Shown in pieces: positions 7,029-13,869 of a stretch of DNA of 24,846 bases. The notes below the pieces were generated by a model that had not been told where the DNA came from, did not search any database, and saw only the letters and a program-made list of their open reading frames with translations. Source of the stretch: Streptomyces olivaceus. GTDB taxonomy: Bacteria; Actinomycetota; Actinomycetes; Streptomycetales; Streptomycetaceae. The position numbers and the translations under genes were made by a program. The number at the start of each line of letters is the position of its first letter. The first letter of the stretch is position 1. The DNA is taken from positions 1-24,846 of the forward strand of contig NZ_JOFH01000060.1 of assembly GCF_000721235.1 (NCBI RefSeq), read 5' to 3'.

Positions 7029-7874
7029 TTACGCCGCGGTCGCGCCCGTCTCCTGCTCGGCCTCGATGCGGGCGTTCCACTCCCGCTTCGAGGCCTGCCA
7101 GCCGTCCTCGTTGTGGCCGAGCCGCCAGTAGCCGGAGATGGACAGGTCCTCGCGGGGGATCTCCCGCTCCACCCGCAGATACCGGCGCAGCTCCTTCACG
7201 CAGGCGGCCTCGCCGTGGACGAAGGCGTGCAGGCGGCCCTCGGGGAAGTCCAGCGCGCGCACCGCCTCGACCAGGGCCCGCCCGACCGGGCGGTCGCCGC
7301 GGTGCAGCCAGACGACCTCCACGTCGGAGTCGATCTTCTGCTCCTCCTCGGGCCCGTCGACCTCCACGAAGACGAAGGCACGGGCGCCGTCGGGCAGCGC
7401 CTCCAGGGACCGGGCGATGGCGGGCAGCGCGCTCTCGTCGCCGGCGAGCAGGTGCCAGTCGGCGGTGGTGTCGGGCGCGTAGGCGCCGCCGGGGCCCATG
7501 AAGAGGACCGTCTCGCCCGGCCGGACCCGCTGGGCCCAGGGCCCGGCGAGCCCCTCGTCGCCGTGGATGACGAAGTCCAGCGTCATCTCCCGGTGCTCGG
7601 CGTCCCAGTGGCGCACCGTGTACGTCCGGGTCACCGGCCACTGCTCGCGGGGGAACTCCTCGCGGATCCGCTCCATGTCGAAGGGCTCCGGATAGGTCGC
7701 GCCCCCGGCGGGGAACAGCAGCTTCACGTAGTGGTCGGTGCAGGTGTCCGCGGCGAACGCGGCCAGGCCCTCGCCGCCGAGCACCACACGCTGCATGTGC
7801 GGGGTCAGCCGCTCGGTGCGGACGACCTGCGCGGTGTGCGGCCTGCGCGGTTTGCGTGCCGGACGGTCTGCCAT
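7029..7874 (-). CDS. Siderophore-interacting protein (NAD(P)H-dependent ferric-siderophore reductase)
   Basis: 281 residues from the ATG with its A at 7874, preceded by GGAGG at a normal distance on the - strand. It has the ViuB/YqjH-type flavoreductase architecture. The FAD-binding motif RTYTVR is at residues 83-88, and the second FAD segment is FVIHGDEGLAGPWA. A nucleotide-binding domain starting at AGDESALPAI is followed by the C-terminal GYWRLGHNEDGW typical of SIP proteins. It is cytoplasmic and releases iron from imported ferric siderophores by reduction. A palindromic iron box lies 37-50 bases upstream, so repression by a DmdR/IdeR regulator under iron sufficiency is expected. The exonuclease gene lies upstream in the same direction, but the iron box argues for independent transcription. 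Confidence 0.92.
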   Translation of the reverse strand: MADRPARKPRRPHTAQVVRTERLTPHMQRVVLGGEGLAAFAADTCTDHYVKLLFPAGGATYPEPFDMERIREEFPREQWPVTRTYTVRHWDAEHREMTLDFVIHGDEGLAGPWAQRVRPGETVLFMGPGGAYAPDTTADWHLLAGDESALPAIARSLEALPDGARAFVFVEVDGPEEEQKIDSDVEVVWLHRGDRPVGRALVEAVRALDFPEGRLHAFVHGEAACVKELRRYLRVEREIPREDLSISGYWRLGHNEDGWQASKREWNARIEAEQETGATAA

Positions 7875-7910
7875 GACGGCCTCCCTGCTCCCTGCGTGCG
7901 GATCTCTCAC

Positions 7911-7924
7911 TTAGGTTTACCTAA
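7911..7924 (-). promoter_or_regulatory. Iron box (DmdR/IdeR-type operator) of the SIP gene
   Basis: TTAGGTTTACCTAA is a perfect 6-2-6 palindrome. Compared with the 19-bp DmdR/IdeR consensus TTAGGTTAGGCTAACCTAA, overlapping windows match 14/19 (7911-7929) and 13/19 (7906-7924). The half-sites are intact, but the spacing is shorter than in the canonical box. Its position just upstream of a siderophore reductase gene supports the assignment. Confidence 0.7.
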
Positions 7925-7978
7925 GCTAGCATCTCCGGCCCGCCCGTGGCTCATGGAGACCGGTGGCACGCCGACCGT

Positions 7979-8899
7979 TCAGGCGGTGAGGGTCGTCAGC
8001 AGCCGCTGCAGCGAGCCGCCCAGGCCCCAGCGGGCGCCCAGCTCGTCCAGTGCCGCCGCGTCGCGCGGGGCGCGCGGCAGCGCGGTGGCGACGTCCGGCA
8101 GCGGCACGTCGCCGGCGACCCGGACGACCTTCGGGGCCACGTCGAGGTAGGGGGCGGCCTCGGTGAGCCGCTTGCGCTGCGAAGGGGTGAGCTTCGCCCC
8201 CGGGTCGTCGACGGCGGCCCGGATGCCGGCCAGGTCCCCGAACTCGGCCAGCAGCTTCGCCGCCGTCTTCTCGCCGATGCCGGGCACGCCGGGCAGGCCG
8301 TCGCTCGGGTCGCCGCGCAGCAGCGCCAGGTCGGCGTAGCCGCGGCCGTCGACGCCGTACTTCTCGCGCAGCGCCGCCTCGTCGGTGAGGCTGAGGGTGC
8401 CGACGCCCTTGACGGGGTAGAGCACGCGGATGCCGCGGGCGTCGTCGACGAGCTGGTAGAGGTCCCGGTCGCCGGTGACGATGTCGACCGGTCCCGCGGC
8501 CCGCGCGGTGTACGTGCCGATGACGTCGTCGGCCTCGTACCCGGCCACGCCGACCCGGGCGATGCCGAGCGCGTCGAGGACGGCCTCGATGACCGGGACC
8601 TGCGGCGACAGCGTGTCGGGCACCTCCTCCTCGTCCGGGCCCTCCGGGTGTTCCCCGGCGACGCGGTGCGCCTTGTAGGAGGGGATCAGCTCGACCCGCC
8701 AGTGCGGCCGCCAGTCGGCGTCCATGCAGGCGACCAAGTGGTCGGGGTGGTGGTCCTTCACCAGGCGGTCGATGAAGTCGAGGAGTCCGCGCACCGCGTT
8801 CACCGGGGTGCCGTCGGGCGCCCGCACGGAGTCCGGCACGCCGAAGTAGGCGCGGAAGTAGAGGGAAGCGGTGTCGAGGAGCATCAGTCGTCCGGTCAC
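7979..8899 (-). CDS. Stand-alone 5'-3' exonuclease (PIN/H3TH, Pol I N-domain-like)
   Basis: 306 residues from the GTG with its G at 8899; an ATG at 8884 is a shorter alternative and neither has a clear SD. The domain resembles the 5'-nuclease part of DNA polymerase I. It has LLDTASLYFRAYFG (first metal Asp), a DADWRPHWR segment, acidic clusters GYEADDVIGTY and VTGDRDLYQLV, and the helix-3-turn-helix motif GLPGVPGIGEKTAAKLL. No polymerase domain follows. Such proteins cleave flap or RNA-primer structures in replication and repair, in parallel with PolA. It starts divergently from the glycine betaine transporter operon and lies 104 bases upstream of the SIP gene in the same orientation. Confidence 0.9.
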   Translation of the reverse strand: MTGRLMLLDTASLYFRAYFGVPDSVRAPDGTPVNAVRGLLDFIDRLVKDHHPDHLVACMDADWRPHWRVELIPSYKAHRVAGEHPEGPDEEEVPDTLSPQVPVIEAVLDALGIARVGVAGYEADDVIGTYTARAAGPVDIVTGDRDLYQLVDDARGIRVLYPVKGVGTLSLTDEAALREKYGVDGRGYADLALLRGDPSDGLPGVPGIGEKTAAKLLAEFGDLAGIRAAVDDPGAKLTPSQRKRLTEAAPYLDVAPKVVRVAGDVPLPDVATALPRAPRDAAALDELGARWGLGGSLQRLLTTLTA

Positions 8900-9024
8900 G
8901 CCTCGATCATGCCGCAGGCCGTGTGGACGGGCGATGGAGAACGTGTGAACTGGATCACTCGTATGTTTGGCGCATAAGTATCGGGGCAGGCGCGCAGCCG
9001 GGCCGAAGCTGGTTGATGCATTCA

Positions 9025-9049
9025 ACTGTTAGCGAGTCTTCGTAACAGT
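9025..9049. promoter_or_regulatory. Dyad upstream of the glycine betaine transporter operon
   Basis: ACTGTTA (9025-9031) and TAACAGT (9043-9049) form a perfect 7-bp inverted repeat with an 11-base spacer. Immediately upstream, GTTGA (9012-9016) and TCAAC (9022-9026) form a second, overlapping dyad. They lie 60-97 bases before the GTG start, in an unusually AT-rich part of the divergent exonuclease/transporter intergenic region. TTCAAC at 9021 and TAACAG at 9043 (spacing 16) could be promoter elements overlapping the dyad. An osmotic-control operator is an inference only. Confidence 0.4.
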
Positions 9050-9108
9050 GGGTTCATGCAGGACCGGTCTTCACGCCCGTGCCCCTGTCCCCGACCCAAG
9101 AGGTAAGC

Positions 9109-10197
9109 GTGTCAGCCAGACTAGAGGCCGAGAACCTGTACAAGGTCTTCGGCAGGAAACCGGCCCAGGCAGTCGAGCGGCTGCGTCAGGGAACCGACCG
9201 GGAGGAACTGCGCGCCGACGGGACCACGGCCGCCGTCATCGACGCGTCCTTCACCGTGGAGCCCGGCGAGATCTTCGTGGTCATGGGGCTGTCCGGGTCC
9301 GGCAAGTCCACGCTGCTGCGCATGCTCAACGGCCTGTCGGAGCCGACGGACGGGCATGTCCGCTTCGGCGGCGAGGACCTGACCGAGATCAGCGAGCGCC
9401 AGCTGCGCGACGTCCGCTCCCGGAAGATCAGCATGGTCTTCCAGCACTTCGCGCTCTTCCCGCACCGCAGCGTCCGTGACAACGCTGCCTACGGTCTGGA
9501 AGTGCAGGGCGTGCCCCGCGCCGAGCGCGAACGCCGCGCCGACGAGGCGCTCGCCCTGTGCGGCCTGGACGGGTGGGAGAAGTCCTGGCCCGACGAGCTG
9601 TCCGGCGGTATGCAGCAGCGCGTCGGCCTGGCCCGCGCGCTGGCCACGGACGCCGAGCTGCTGCTGATGGACGAGTCGTTCAGCGCGCTCGACCCGCTGA
9701 TCCGGCGCGACATGCAGGACCAGCTGATCGAGCTGCAGAAGAAGCTGAAGAAGACCATCGTCTTCATCACCCACGACCTCAACGAGGCCATGCGCCTGGG
9801 CGACCGCATCGCCGTCATGCGGGACGGCCGGATCGTGCAGATAGGCACCGCGCAGGACATCCTCATACGTCCCGCCAACGACTACGTCGCCTCCTTCACC
9901 CAGGACGTCGACCGCTCCCGGGTCCTGACGGCGCGCGCCGTCATGGAGACCGACGTGCGCGGCGACGAGGCCGACTGCTCGTGCGAGACCGCCAGGCCCG
10001 ACACGCCGTTCACCGAGCTGTGCGCGATCAGCGCCCGCGTCCCGCACGCGGTCGCGGTCGTCGACGGCGACGACGACCACCTCGTCGGCGTCGTCCCGAC
10101 CCGCCGGCTCATCGGCTTCCTCGGCGACGAGAGCGCCGAGCCCGGCACCTGCAGCAGCCCGCGCGACAAGGGCGGCAAGGTGATGGCCCGTGCCTAG
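9109..10197 (+). CDS. proV: Glycine betaine/proline ABC transporter ATP-binding protein (ProV/OpuAA)
   Basis: 362 residues from GTG 9109 (AGAGG at 9099-9104). The N-terminal region matches the ProV type, with a long insertion before the P-loop. Walker A is GLSGSGKST (residues 60-68), the ABC signature LSGGMQQRVGLARAL, Walker B LLMDESFSALDP, and the switch His lies in ITHDL. A C-terminal CBS-like segment (about 300-345, PHAVAVVDGDDDHLVGVVPTRR) follows; in OpuA/ProV proteins this region senses ionic strength or nucleotides. The protein energises uptake of compatible solutes through the permease encoded by the next gene, whose GTG lies 8 bases inside this frame. OpuAA is an equally good name. 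Confidence 0.93.
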   Translation: MSARLEAENLYKVFGRKPAQAVERLRQGTDREELRADGTTAAVIDASFTVEPGEIFVVMGLSGSGKSTLLRMLNGLSEPTDGHVRFGGEDLTEISERQLRDVRSRKISMVFQHFALFPHRSVRDNAAYGLEVQGVPRAERERRADEALALCGLDGWEKSWPDELSGGMQQRVGLARALATDAELLLMDESFSALDPLIRRDMQDQLIELQKKLKKTIVFITHDLNEAMRLGDRIAVMRDGRIVQIGTAQDILIRPANDYVASFTQDVDRSRVLTARAVMETDVRGDEADCSCETARPDTPFTELCAISARVPHAVAVVDGDDDHLVGVVPTRRLIGFLGDESAEPGTCSSPRDKGGKVMARA

Positions 10198-12802
10198 GAT
10201 CCCGCTCGGCGACTGGGTCAACAGCACCGTCGACTGGCTGCTGGACCACGTCGCGTGGCTCTTCGACTTCCTGAAGACCGTCTTCACCGGCACCTACGAC
10301 GGCATCAACGCCGTCCTCCAGGCGCCCGAACCGCTGCTCCTCGCCGGTATCTTCGCCGTCATCGCCTTCTGGCTGCGCGGCACGTTCGCCGGTGTCCTCA
10401 CCTTCCTCGGATTCGCGTTCATCGTCTCCATGGAACTGTGGGAAAACGCGATGGTCACCCTCGCGCTGGTGCTCGTCGCCACGATCATCGCGCTGGTCGT
10501 CGCGGTACCCGTCGGCATCTGGGCGGCCCGCTCCGACCGGGTCAGCGGCATCGTCCGGCCGGTGCTGGACTTCATGCAGACGCTGCCCGCGATGATCTAC
10601 CTCATCCCGGCCATCCTGTTCTTCGGCACCGGTGCCTCCGCGGGCATCGTCGCCACCCTGATCTTCGCGCTCGCCCCCGGCGTGCGCATGACCGAGCTGG
10701 GCATCCGGCAGGTCGACAAGGAACTGGTCGAGGCCGCCGAGGCCTTCGGCACCACGCCCCGCAACACCCTGCTGCGCGTCCAGCTCCCGCTGGCCCTGCC
10801 GACGGTGATGGCGGGCGTCAACCAGGTCATCATGCTCGGCCTGTCCATGGCCGCGATCGCCGGCATGGTCGGCACCGGCGGCCTCGGCGGCGACGTCAAC
10901 GAGGCCATCGGCCAGCTGAACGTCGGCCTCGGCTCCGAGTCCGGTGTGGCCATCGTGATCCTCGCGATCTACCTGGACCGCATGACCAGCGCCCTGGGCA
11001 CCCAGGTCTCGCCGCTCGGCCGCCGCGCCGCCGCCAAGGCCCGCAGCCTCGGCGGCCTGAAGATCTGGTCGTACCGCCCCCGCCCGCAGGTCGCCGTGAT
11101 CGGCGTCGTGATCCTCGGCCTGGTCGCCGGCGGCATGGGCGTCTTCGGCGGATCGGACGACTCCGAGAGCGTCGCGAGCGGCAGCAAGGTCGGCGAGGGC
11201 AAGAAGATCACCCTCGGCTACGTCCCGTGGGACGAGGGCGTCGCCTCCACGTTCCTGTGGAAGGAGATCCTCGAACAGCGCGGCTACGAGGTCGAGGCCA
11301 AGCAGTTCGACGCCGGGCCGCTCTACACCTCGCTGGCCCAGGGCGACATCGACCTCGTCACCAACTCCTGGCTGCCGACCACCCACGAGCAGTACTGGAA
11401 GAAGTACGGCGACCGGCTCGACGACCTCGGCTCCTGGTACGACGAGACCACGCTCGAGCTGACCGTCCCCGCCTACATGAAGGACGTCAACTCGCTGGCG
11501 GACCTCAAGGGCAAGGCCGACCAGTTCGGCGGCAAGATCACCGGCATCGAGTCCAGCGCCGGCGAGATGGCCCTGCTGAAGGACAAGGTCACCAAGGAGT
11601 ACGGCCTCGACGAGGAGTACAAGGTCGTCGACAGCTCCACCCCGGCGATGCTGGCCGAGCTGAAGCGGGCCATCAGCAAGAAGGAACCGATCGTCGTCAC
11701 GCTCTGGTCCCCGCACTGGGCGTACAACGACTACGACCTGAAGAAGCTGAAGGACCCCAAGGGCGCCTGGGGCTCCGGCGACGGCGTGCACCTGCTCTCC
11801 CGCAAGGGCTTCGCCGGTGACGACCCCACCGCCGCCCAGTGGATGAAGGACTTCAAGTTCAGCGAGAAGCAGCTGACCAGCCTCGAGGCCGAGATCAACA
11901 AGTCCGGCAAGGGCAAGCAGCAGGACGCCGTCCGCACCTGGCTGAAGTCCAACCCGGGCGTCGTCGACAAGCTCGCCCCGGTCAAGGGCGGCAGCGGTGA
12001 CAACCCGGCCGAGGCCAAGCGGACCGTCGACGTGGCGTTCTTCCCGTGGGACGAGAACATCGCCGTCACCTACCTGTGGAAGAACGTCCTGGAGCGGCGC
12101 GGCTACAAGCTGAACCTGAAGCAGATGGACGTCGGCCCGGCCTACACCGGTCTGGCCACCGGCGACCTCGACGTCAACTTCGACGCCTGGTTGCCCTACG
12201 GCCAGAAGAACTACTGGGACCAGCACAAGGACAACCTCACCGACCTCGGCACCTGGTACGACACGACCTCCCTGGACATCGCCGTCCCCTCGTACGTGAA
12301 GGACGTCAAGTCCATCGCGGACCTCAAGGGCAAGGGCGACCAGTTCGACGGGAAGATCATCGGGATCGAGCCCGGCACCGGTCAGATGCAGCTCCTGAAG
12401 AACGAGGTCGTGCCGGGCTACGGCCTCGACGACGAGTACAAGGTCGTCGACGGCTCGACGCCGGCGATGCTGGCCGAGCTCAAGCGCGCCCTCGCCAAGA
12501 AGGAGCCGGTCGCGGTCACCCTGTGGACGCCGCACTGGGCCTACAGCGAGTACGAGCTGACCAAGCTGGAGGACCCGAAGAAGGCGTTCGGCGAGAGCAA
12601 CACGATCCGCAACATCTCCAGCAAGCAGTTCCCCGAGCAGTACCCGCAGTTCACGAAGTGGCTCAAGAACTTCAAGATGAGCGAGGACGACCTCGGCAGC
12701 CTGGAGGCCGAGATCAAGGACCGCGGTCAGGGCCACGAGGAGGACGCCGTCGCGGCCTGGCTGGAGGAGCACCCGGACATGGTCGGCCGGATGACCCCCT
12801 AG
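10190..12802 (+). CDS. Fused permease with two tandem substrate-binding domains of the glycine betaine transporter (ProW-ProX-ProX)
   Basis: 870 residues from GTG 10190, overlapping proV by 8 bases. Residues 1-290 form the permease, with about six to seven membrane segments and the EAA loop ELVEAAEAFGTTPRNTLLRVQ. A further anchor helix (about 300-320) leads outside the cell to two OpuAC-type binding domains. In the first, the ligand-pocket Trp candidates are W347 (VPWDEG), W394 (NSWLP), W506 and W510 (WSPHW). In the second they are W620, W667, W779 and W783. All four pairs are offset by exactly 273 residues, showing a tandem duplication without net indels. A homodimer would display four binding domains, against two in Lactococcus OpuA. 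No separate binding-protein gene is nearby. A 14-bp hairpin follows about 80 bases after the stop. Confidence 0.93.
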   Translation: MPRIPLGDWVNSTVDWLLDHVAWLFDFLKTVFTGTYDGINAVLQAPEPLLLAGIFAVIAFWLRGTFAGVLTFLGFAFIVSMELWENAMVTLALVLVATIIALVVAVPVGIWAARSDRVSGIVRPVLDFMQTLPAMIYLIPAILFFGTGASAGIVATLIFALAPGVRMTELGIRQVDKELVEAAEAFGTTPRNTLLRVQLPLALPTVMAGVNQVIMLGLSMAAIAGMVGTGGLGGDVNEAIGQLNVGLGSESGVAIVILAIYLDRMTSALGTQVSPLGRRAAAKARSLGGLKIWSYRPRPQVAVIGVVILGLVAGGMGVFGGSDDSESVASGSKVGEGKKITLGYVPWDEGVASTFLWKEILEQRGYEVEAKQFDAGPLYTSLAQGDIDLVTNSWLPTTHEQYWKKYGDRLDDLGSWYDETTLELTVPAYMKDVNSLADLKGKADQFGGKITGIESSAGEMALLKDKVTKEYGLDEEYKVVDSSTPAMLAELKRAISKKEPIVVTLWSPHWAYNDYDLKKLKDPKGAWGSGDGVHLLSRKGFAGDDPTAAQWMKDFKFSEKQLTSLEAEINKSGKGKQQDAVRTWLKSNPGVVDKLAPVKGGSGDNPAEAKRTVDVAFFPWDENIAVTYLWKNVLERRGYKLNLKQMDVGPAYTGLATGDLDVNFDAWLPYGQKNYWDQHKDNLTDLGTWYDTTSLDIAVPSYVKDVKSIADLKGKGDQFDGKIIGIEPGTGQMQLLKNEVVPGYGLDDEYKVVDGSTPAMLAELKRALAKKEPVAVTLWTPHWAYSEYELTKLEDPKKAFGESNTIRNISSKQFPEQYPQFTKWLKNFKMSEDDLGSLEAEIKDRGQGHEEDAVAAWLEEHPDMVGRMTP

Positions 12803-12830
12803 TGGCGGAGTGAAGCGGTAACCGCTCGCC

Positions 12831-12872
12831 CGACGACCGAATCCCGACAACCGGAATCTCGACAACCGAACA
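12831..12872. repeat. Three tandem ~14-bp repeats (CGACRACCGRAWC)
   Basis: CGACGACCGAATC, CGACAACCGGAATC and CGACAACCGAACA occur head to tail at 12831, 12845 and 12860, just after the transporter operon and before its terminator hairpin. Direct repeats of this kind may be protein binding sites or slippage products; no function is assigned. Confidence 0.6.
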
Positions 12873-12880
12873 GTGCGACC

Positions 12881-12924
12881 GCCCGAGGGGTGGACACGGC
12901 GCAGGCCGGGTCCACCCCTCGGGC
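12881..12924 (+). terminator. Hairpin terminator of the glycine betaine transporter operon
   Basis: A perfect 14-bp inverted repeat (12881-12894 and 12911-12924) has a 16-base loop and very GC-rich arms. It lies 78 bases beyond the permease/binding-protein stop codon. Confidence 0.7.
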
Positions 12925-12935
12925 CGTGGGCGGCG

Positions 12936-12978
12936 CGGACACGGGAGCACGGGAGCACACGGGAGCACGGGGACACGG
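12936..12978. repeat. Short tandem repeat of ACGGGAGC
   Basis: ACGGGAGC occurs at 12941, 12949 and 12959, flanked on both sides by GGACACGG-like half units. It is a microsatellite-like tract in the long intergenic region upstream of the XRE regulator. From 12979 to about 13175 no gene, promoter or strong hairpin was recognised. Confidence 0.6.
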
Positions 12979-13176
12979 TAAGGATTCGGCCAACCACGGA
13001 GCGCCAACCCCGCACCCGAGCCTTGCCCCGCTCGGCGCGGAAGGGCTGGCGGGAACAGACGGGGGCCTGCGGGCCTTGAACCGGTGAGGCGGCCGGAACA
13101 GCGCCCGCACGAGCCGCCGGGTGGCGAGAAACGTGAGGTCCCGGCCACCGCACCGTGACGCCGATGTGACGGCCGC

Positions 13177-13206
13177 ATGAAACGGTTTGCCGAACATGCG
13201 TAGGGT
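13177..13206 (+). promoter_or_regulatory. Probable promoter of the XRE-cupin regulator gene
   Basis: ATGAAA (13177-13182) and TAGGGT (13201-13206) are separated by 18 bases. The -10 fits the Streptomyces vegetative consensus TAGGRT; the -35 matches TTGACA at four of six positions. Transcription would begin near 13213, 15 bases before the dyad at 13228. Confidence 0.45.
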
Positions 13207-13227
13207 GCAGAGAACTCATCAGGAGGC

Positions 13228-13249
13228 CCGTGCCCCGAACGGGGCACGG
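13228..13249 (+). promoter_or_regulatory. 22-bp dyad next to a perfect SD in the XRE gene leader
   Basis: CCGTGCCCCG (13228-13237) and CGGGGCACGG (13240-13249) form a 10-bp perfect stem around AA. It begins two bases after AGGAGG (13221-13226), which has no well-placed start codon. In DNA it could be an operator for autoregulation; in RNA a hairpin affecting translation. An in-frame GTG (13230) lies inside it. Confidence 0.5.
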
Positions 13250-13286
13250 TGACGGCACGACGACGGTGAAGGAGGGAGCCGGAGCG

Positions 13287-13856
13287 ATGGGCGACCACAA
13301 AGATCAGCACCTCCGGGTCGGCACGGCCGTGCGGCGACGGCGCCGGGCCCTCGAACTCACCCTCGCCGTGGTCGCCGAGCGCAGCGGCCTGTCCGTGCCC
13401 TTCCTGAGCCAGATCGAGAACGACCGGGCACGGCCCAGCCAGAGCTCCCTGGAGAAGGTGGCCGACGCCCTGCGCACCACCGCCGTGGAGCTGCTCGCCG
13501 CCGCCGACCCCGCGTGCAGCGTCGACGTGGTCCGCGCCGAGGACCCCGACCCGGAGCTGGCGCCCCGGGTGCGTTCGCTGGTGCGCGGGCACCACCAGAT
13601 GCACGCCTCCGAGTTCACCGGCGACCACGACGCCGGCCGGGAGCTGCAGTACCGCAACGACCAGCTGATGTTCGTCACCGAGGGCGCCGTGGAGATCGAG
13701 GCCGAGGGCCGCGCCTACCGGCTGGGACGCGGTGACACGCTCTACCTCACGGGCGGGGTGCGGCACCGGTGGCGGGCCACGGTCCCCGATACGCGGCTGG
13801 TCGTCGTCGCCGTCTCCGAGCACATCGAGGCCGTCCGGGAAGGGCCCCGCCGGTGA
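13287..13856 (+). CDS. XRE-family regulator with C-terminal cupin domain
   Basis: 189 residues from ATG 13287; upstream in-frame GTGs at 13230 and 13266 are alternatives. Residues about 8-65 form the Cro/C1 helix-turn-helix (RVGTAVRRRRRALELTLAVV, GLSVPFLSQIENDRARPS). Residues about 115-180 form a cupin_2 barrel (NDQLMFVTEGAVEIEAEG, YRLGRGDTLYLTGGVRHRWR), which likely senses a small molecule or metal. Members of this family often control transport or amino-acid metabolism genes beside them. It probably forms an operon with the next gene 13 bases downstream, and it may also act on the glycine betaine transporter upstream; neither target is shown by sequence. A dyad in its own leader suggests autoregulation. 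Confidence 0.92.
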   Translation: MGDHKDQHLRVGTAVRRRRRALELTLAVVAERSGLSVPFLSQIENDRARPSQSSLEKVADALRTTAVELLAAADPACSVDVVRAEDPDPELAPRVRSLVRGHHQMHASEFTGDHDAGRELQYRNDQLMFVTEGAVEIEAEGRAYRLGRGDTLYLTGGVRHRWRATVPDTRLVVVAVSEHIEAVREGPRR

Positions 13857-13869
13857 GGGGTACGCGCCG

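Noticed and set aside
12941..12966. The ACGGGAGC tract as a CRISPR or attachment site
   Set aside because: Units of 8 bp with 0-2 base gaps are a microsatellite; no integrase or tRNA is adjacent.
12890..13087. Small + strand ORFs in the transporter-XRE spacer
   Set aside because: Their frames run through the hairpin and microsatellite, have no SD, and encode low-complexity peptides.
13230..13232. GTG 13230 as the start of the XRE-cupin gene
   Set aside because: AGGAGG is only three bases away, the codon sits in a 10-bp stem, and the extra 19 residues show no family similarity; kept as an alternative only.
10109..13300. A 1063-codon open frame on the minus strand across the glycine betaine transporter genes
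   Set aside because: Low-complexity Gly/Val/Ala/Asp/Arg-rich translation with no family motif; it mirrors the strong GC3 bias of the real + strand genes, which have full domain signatures.
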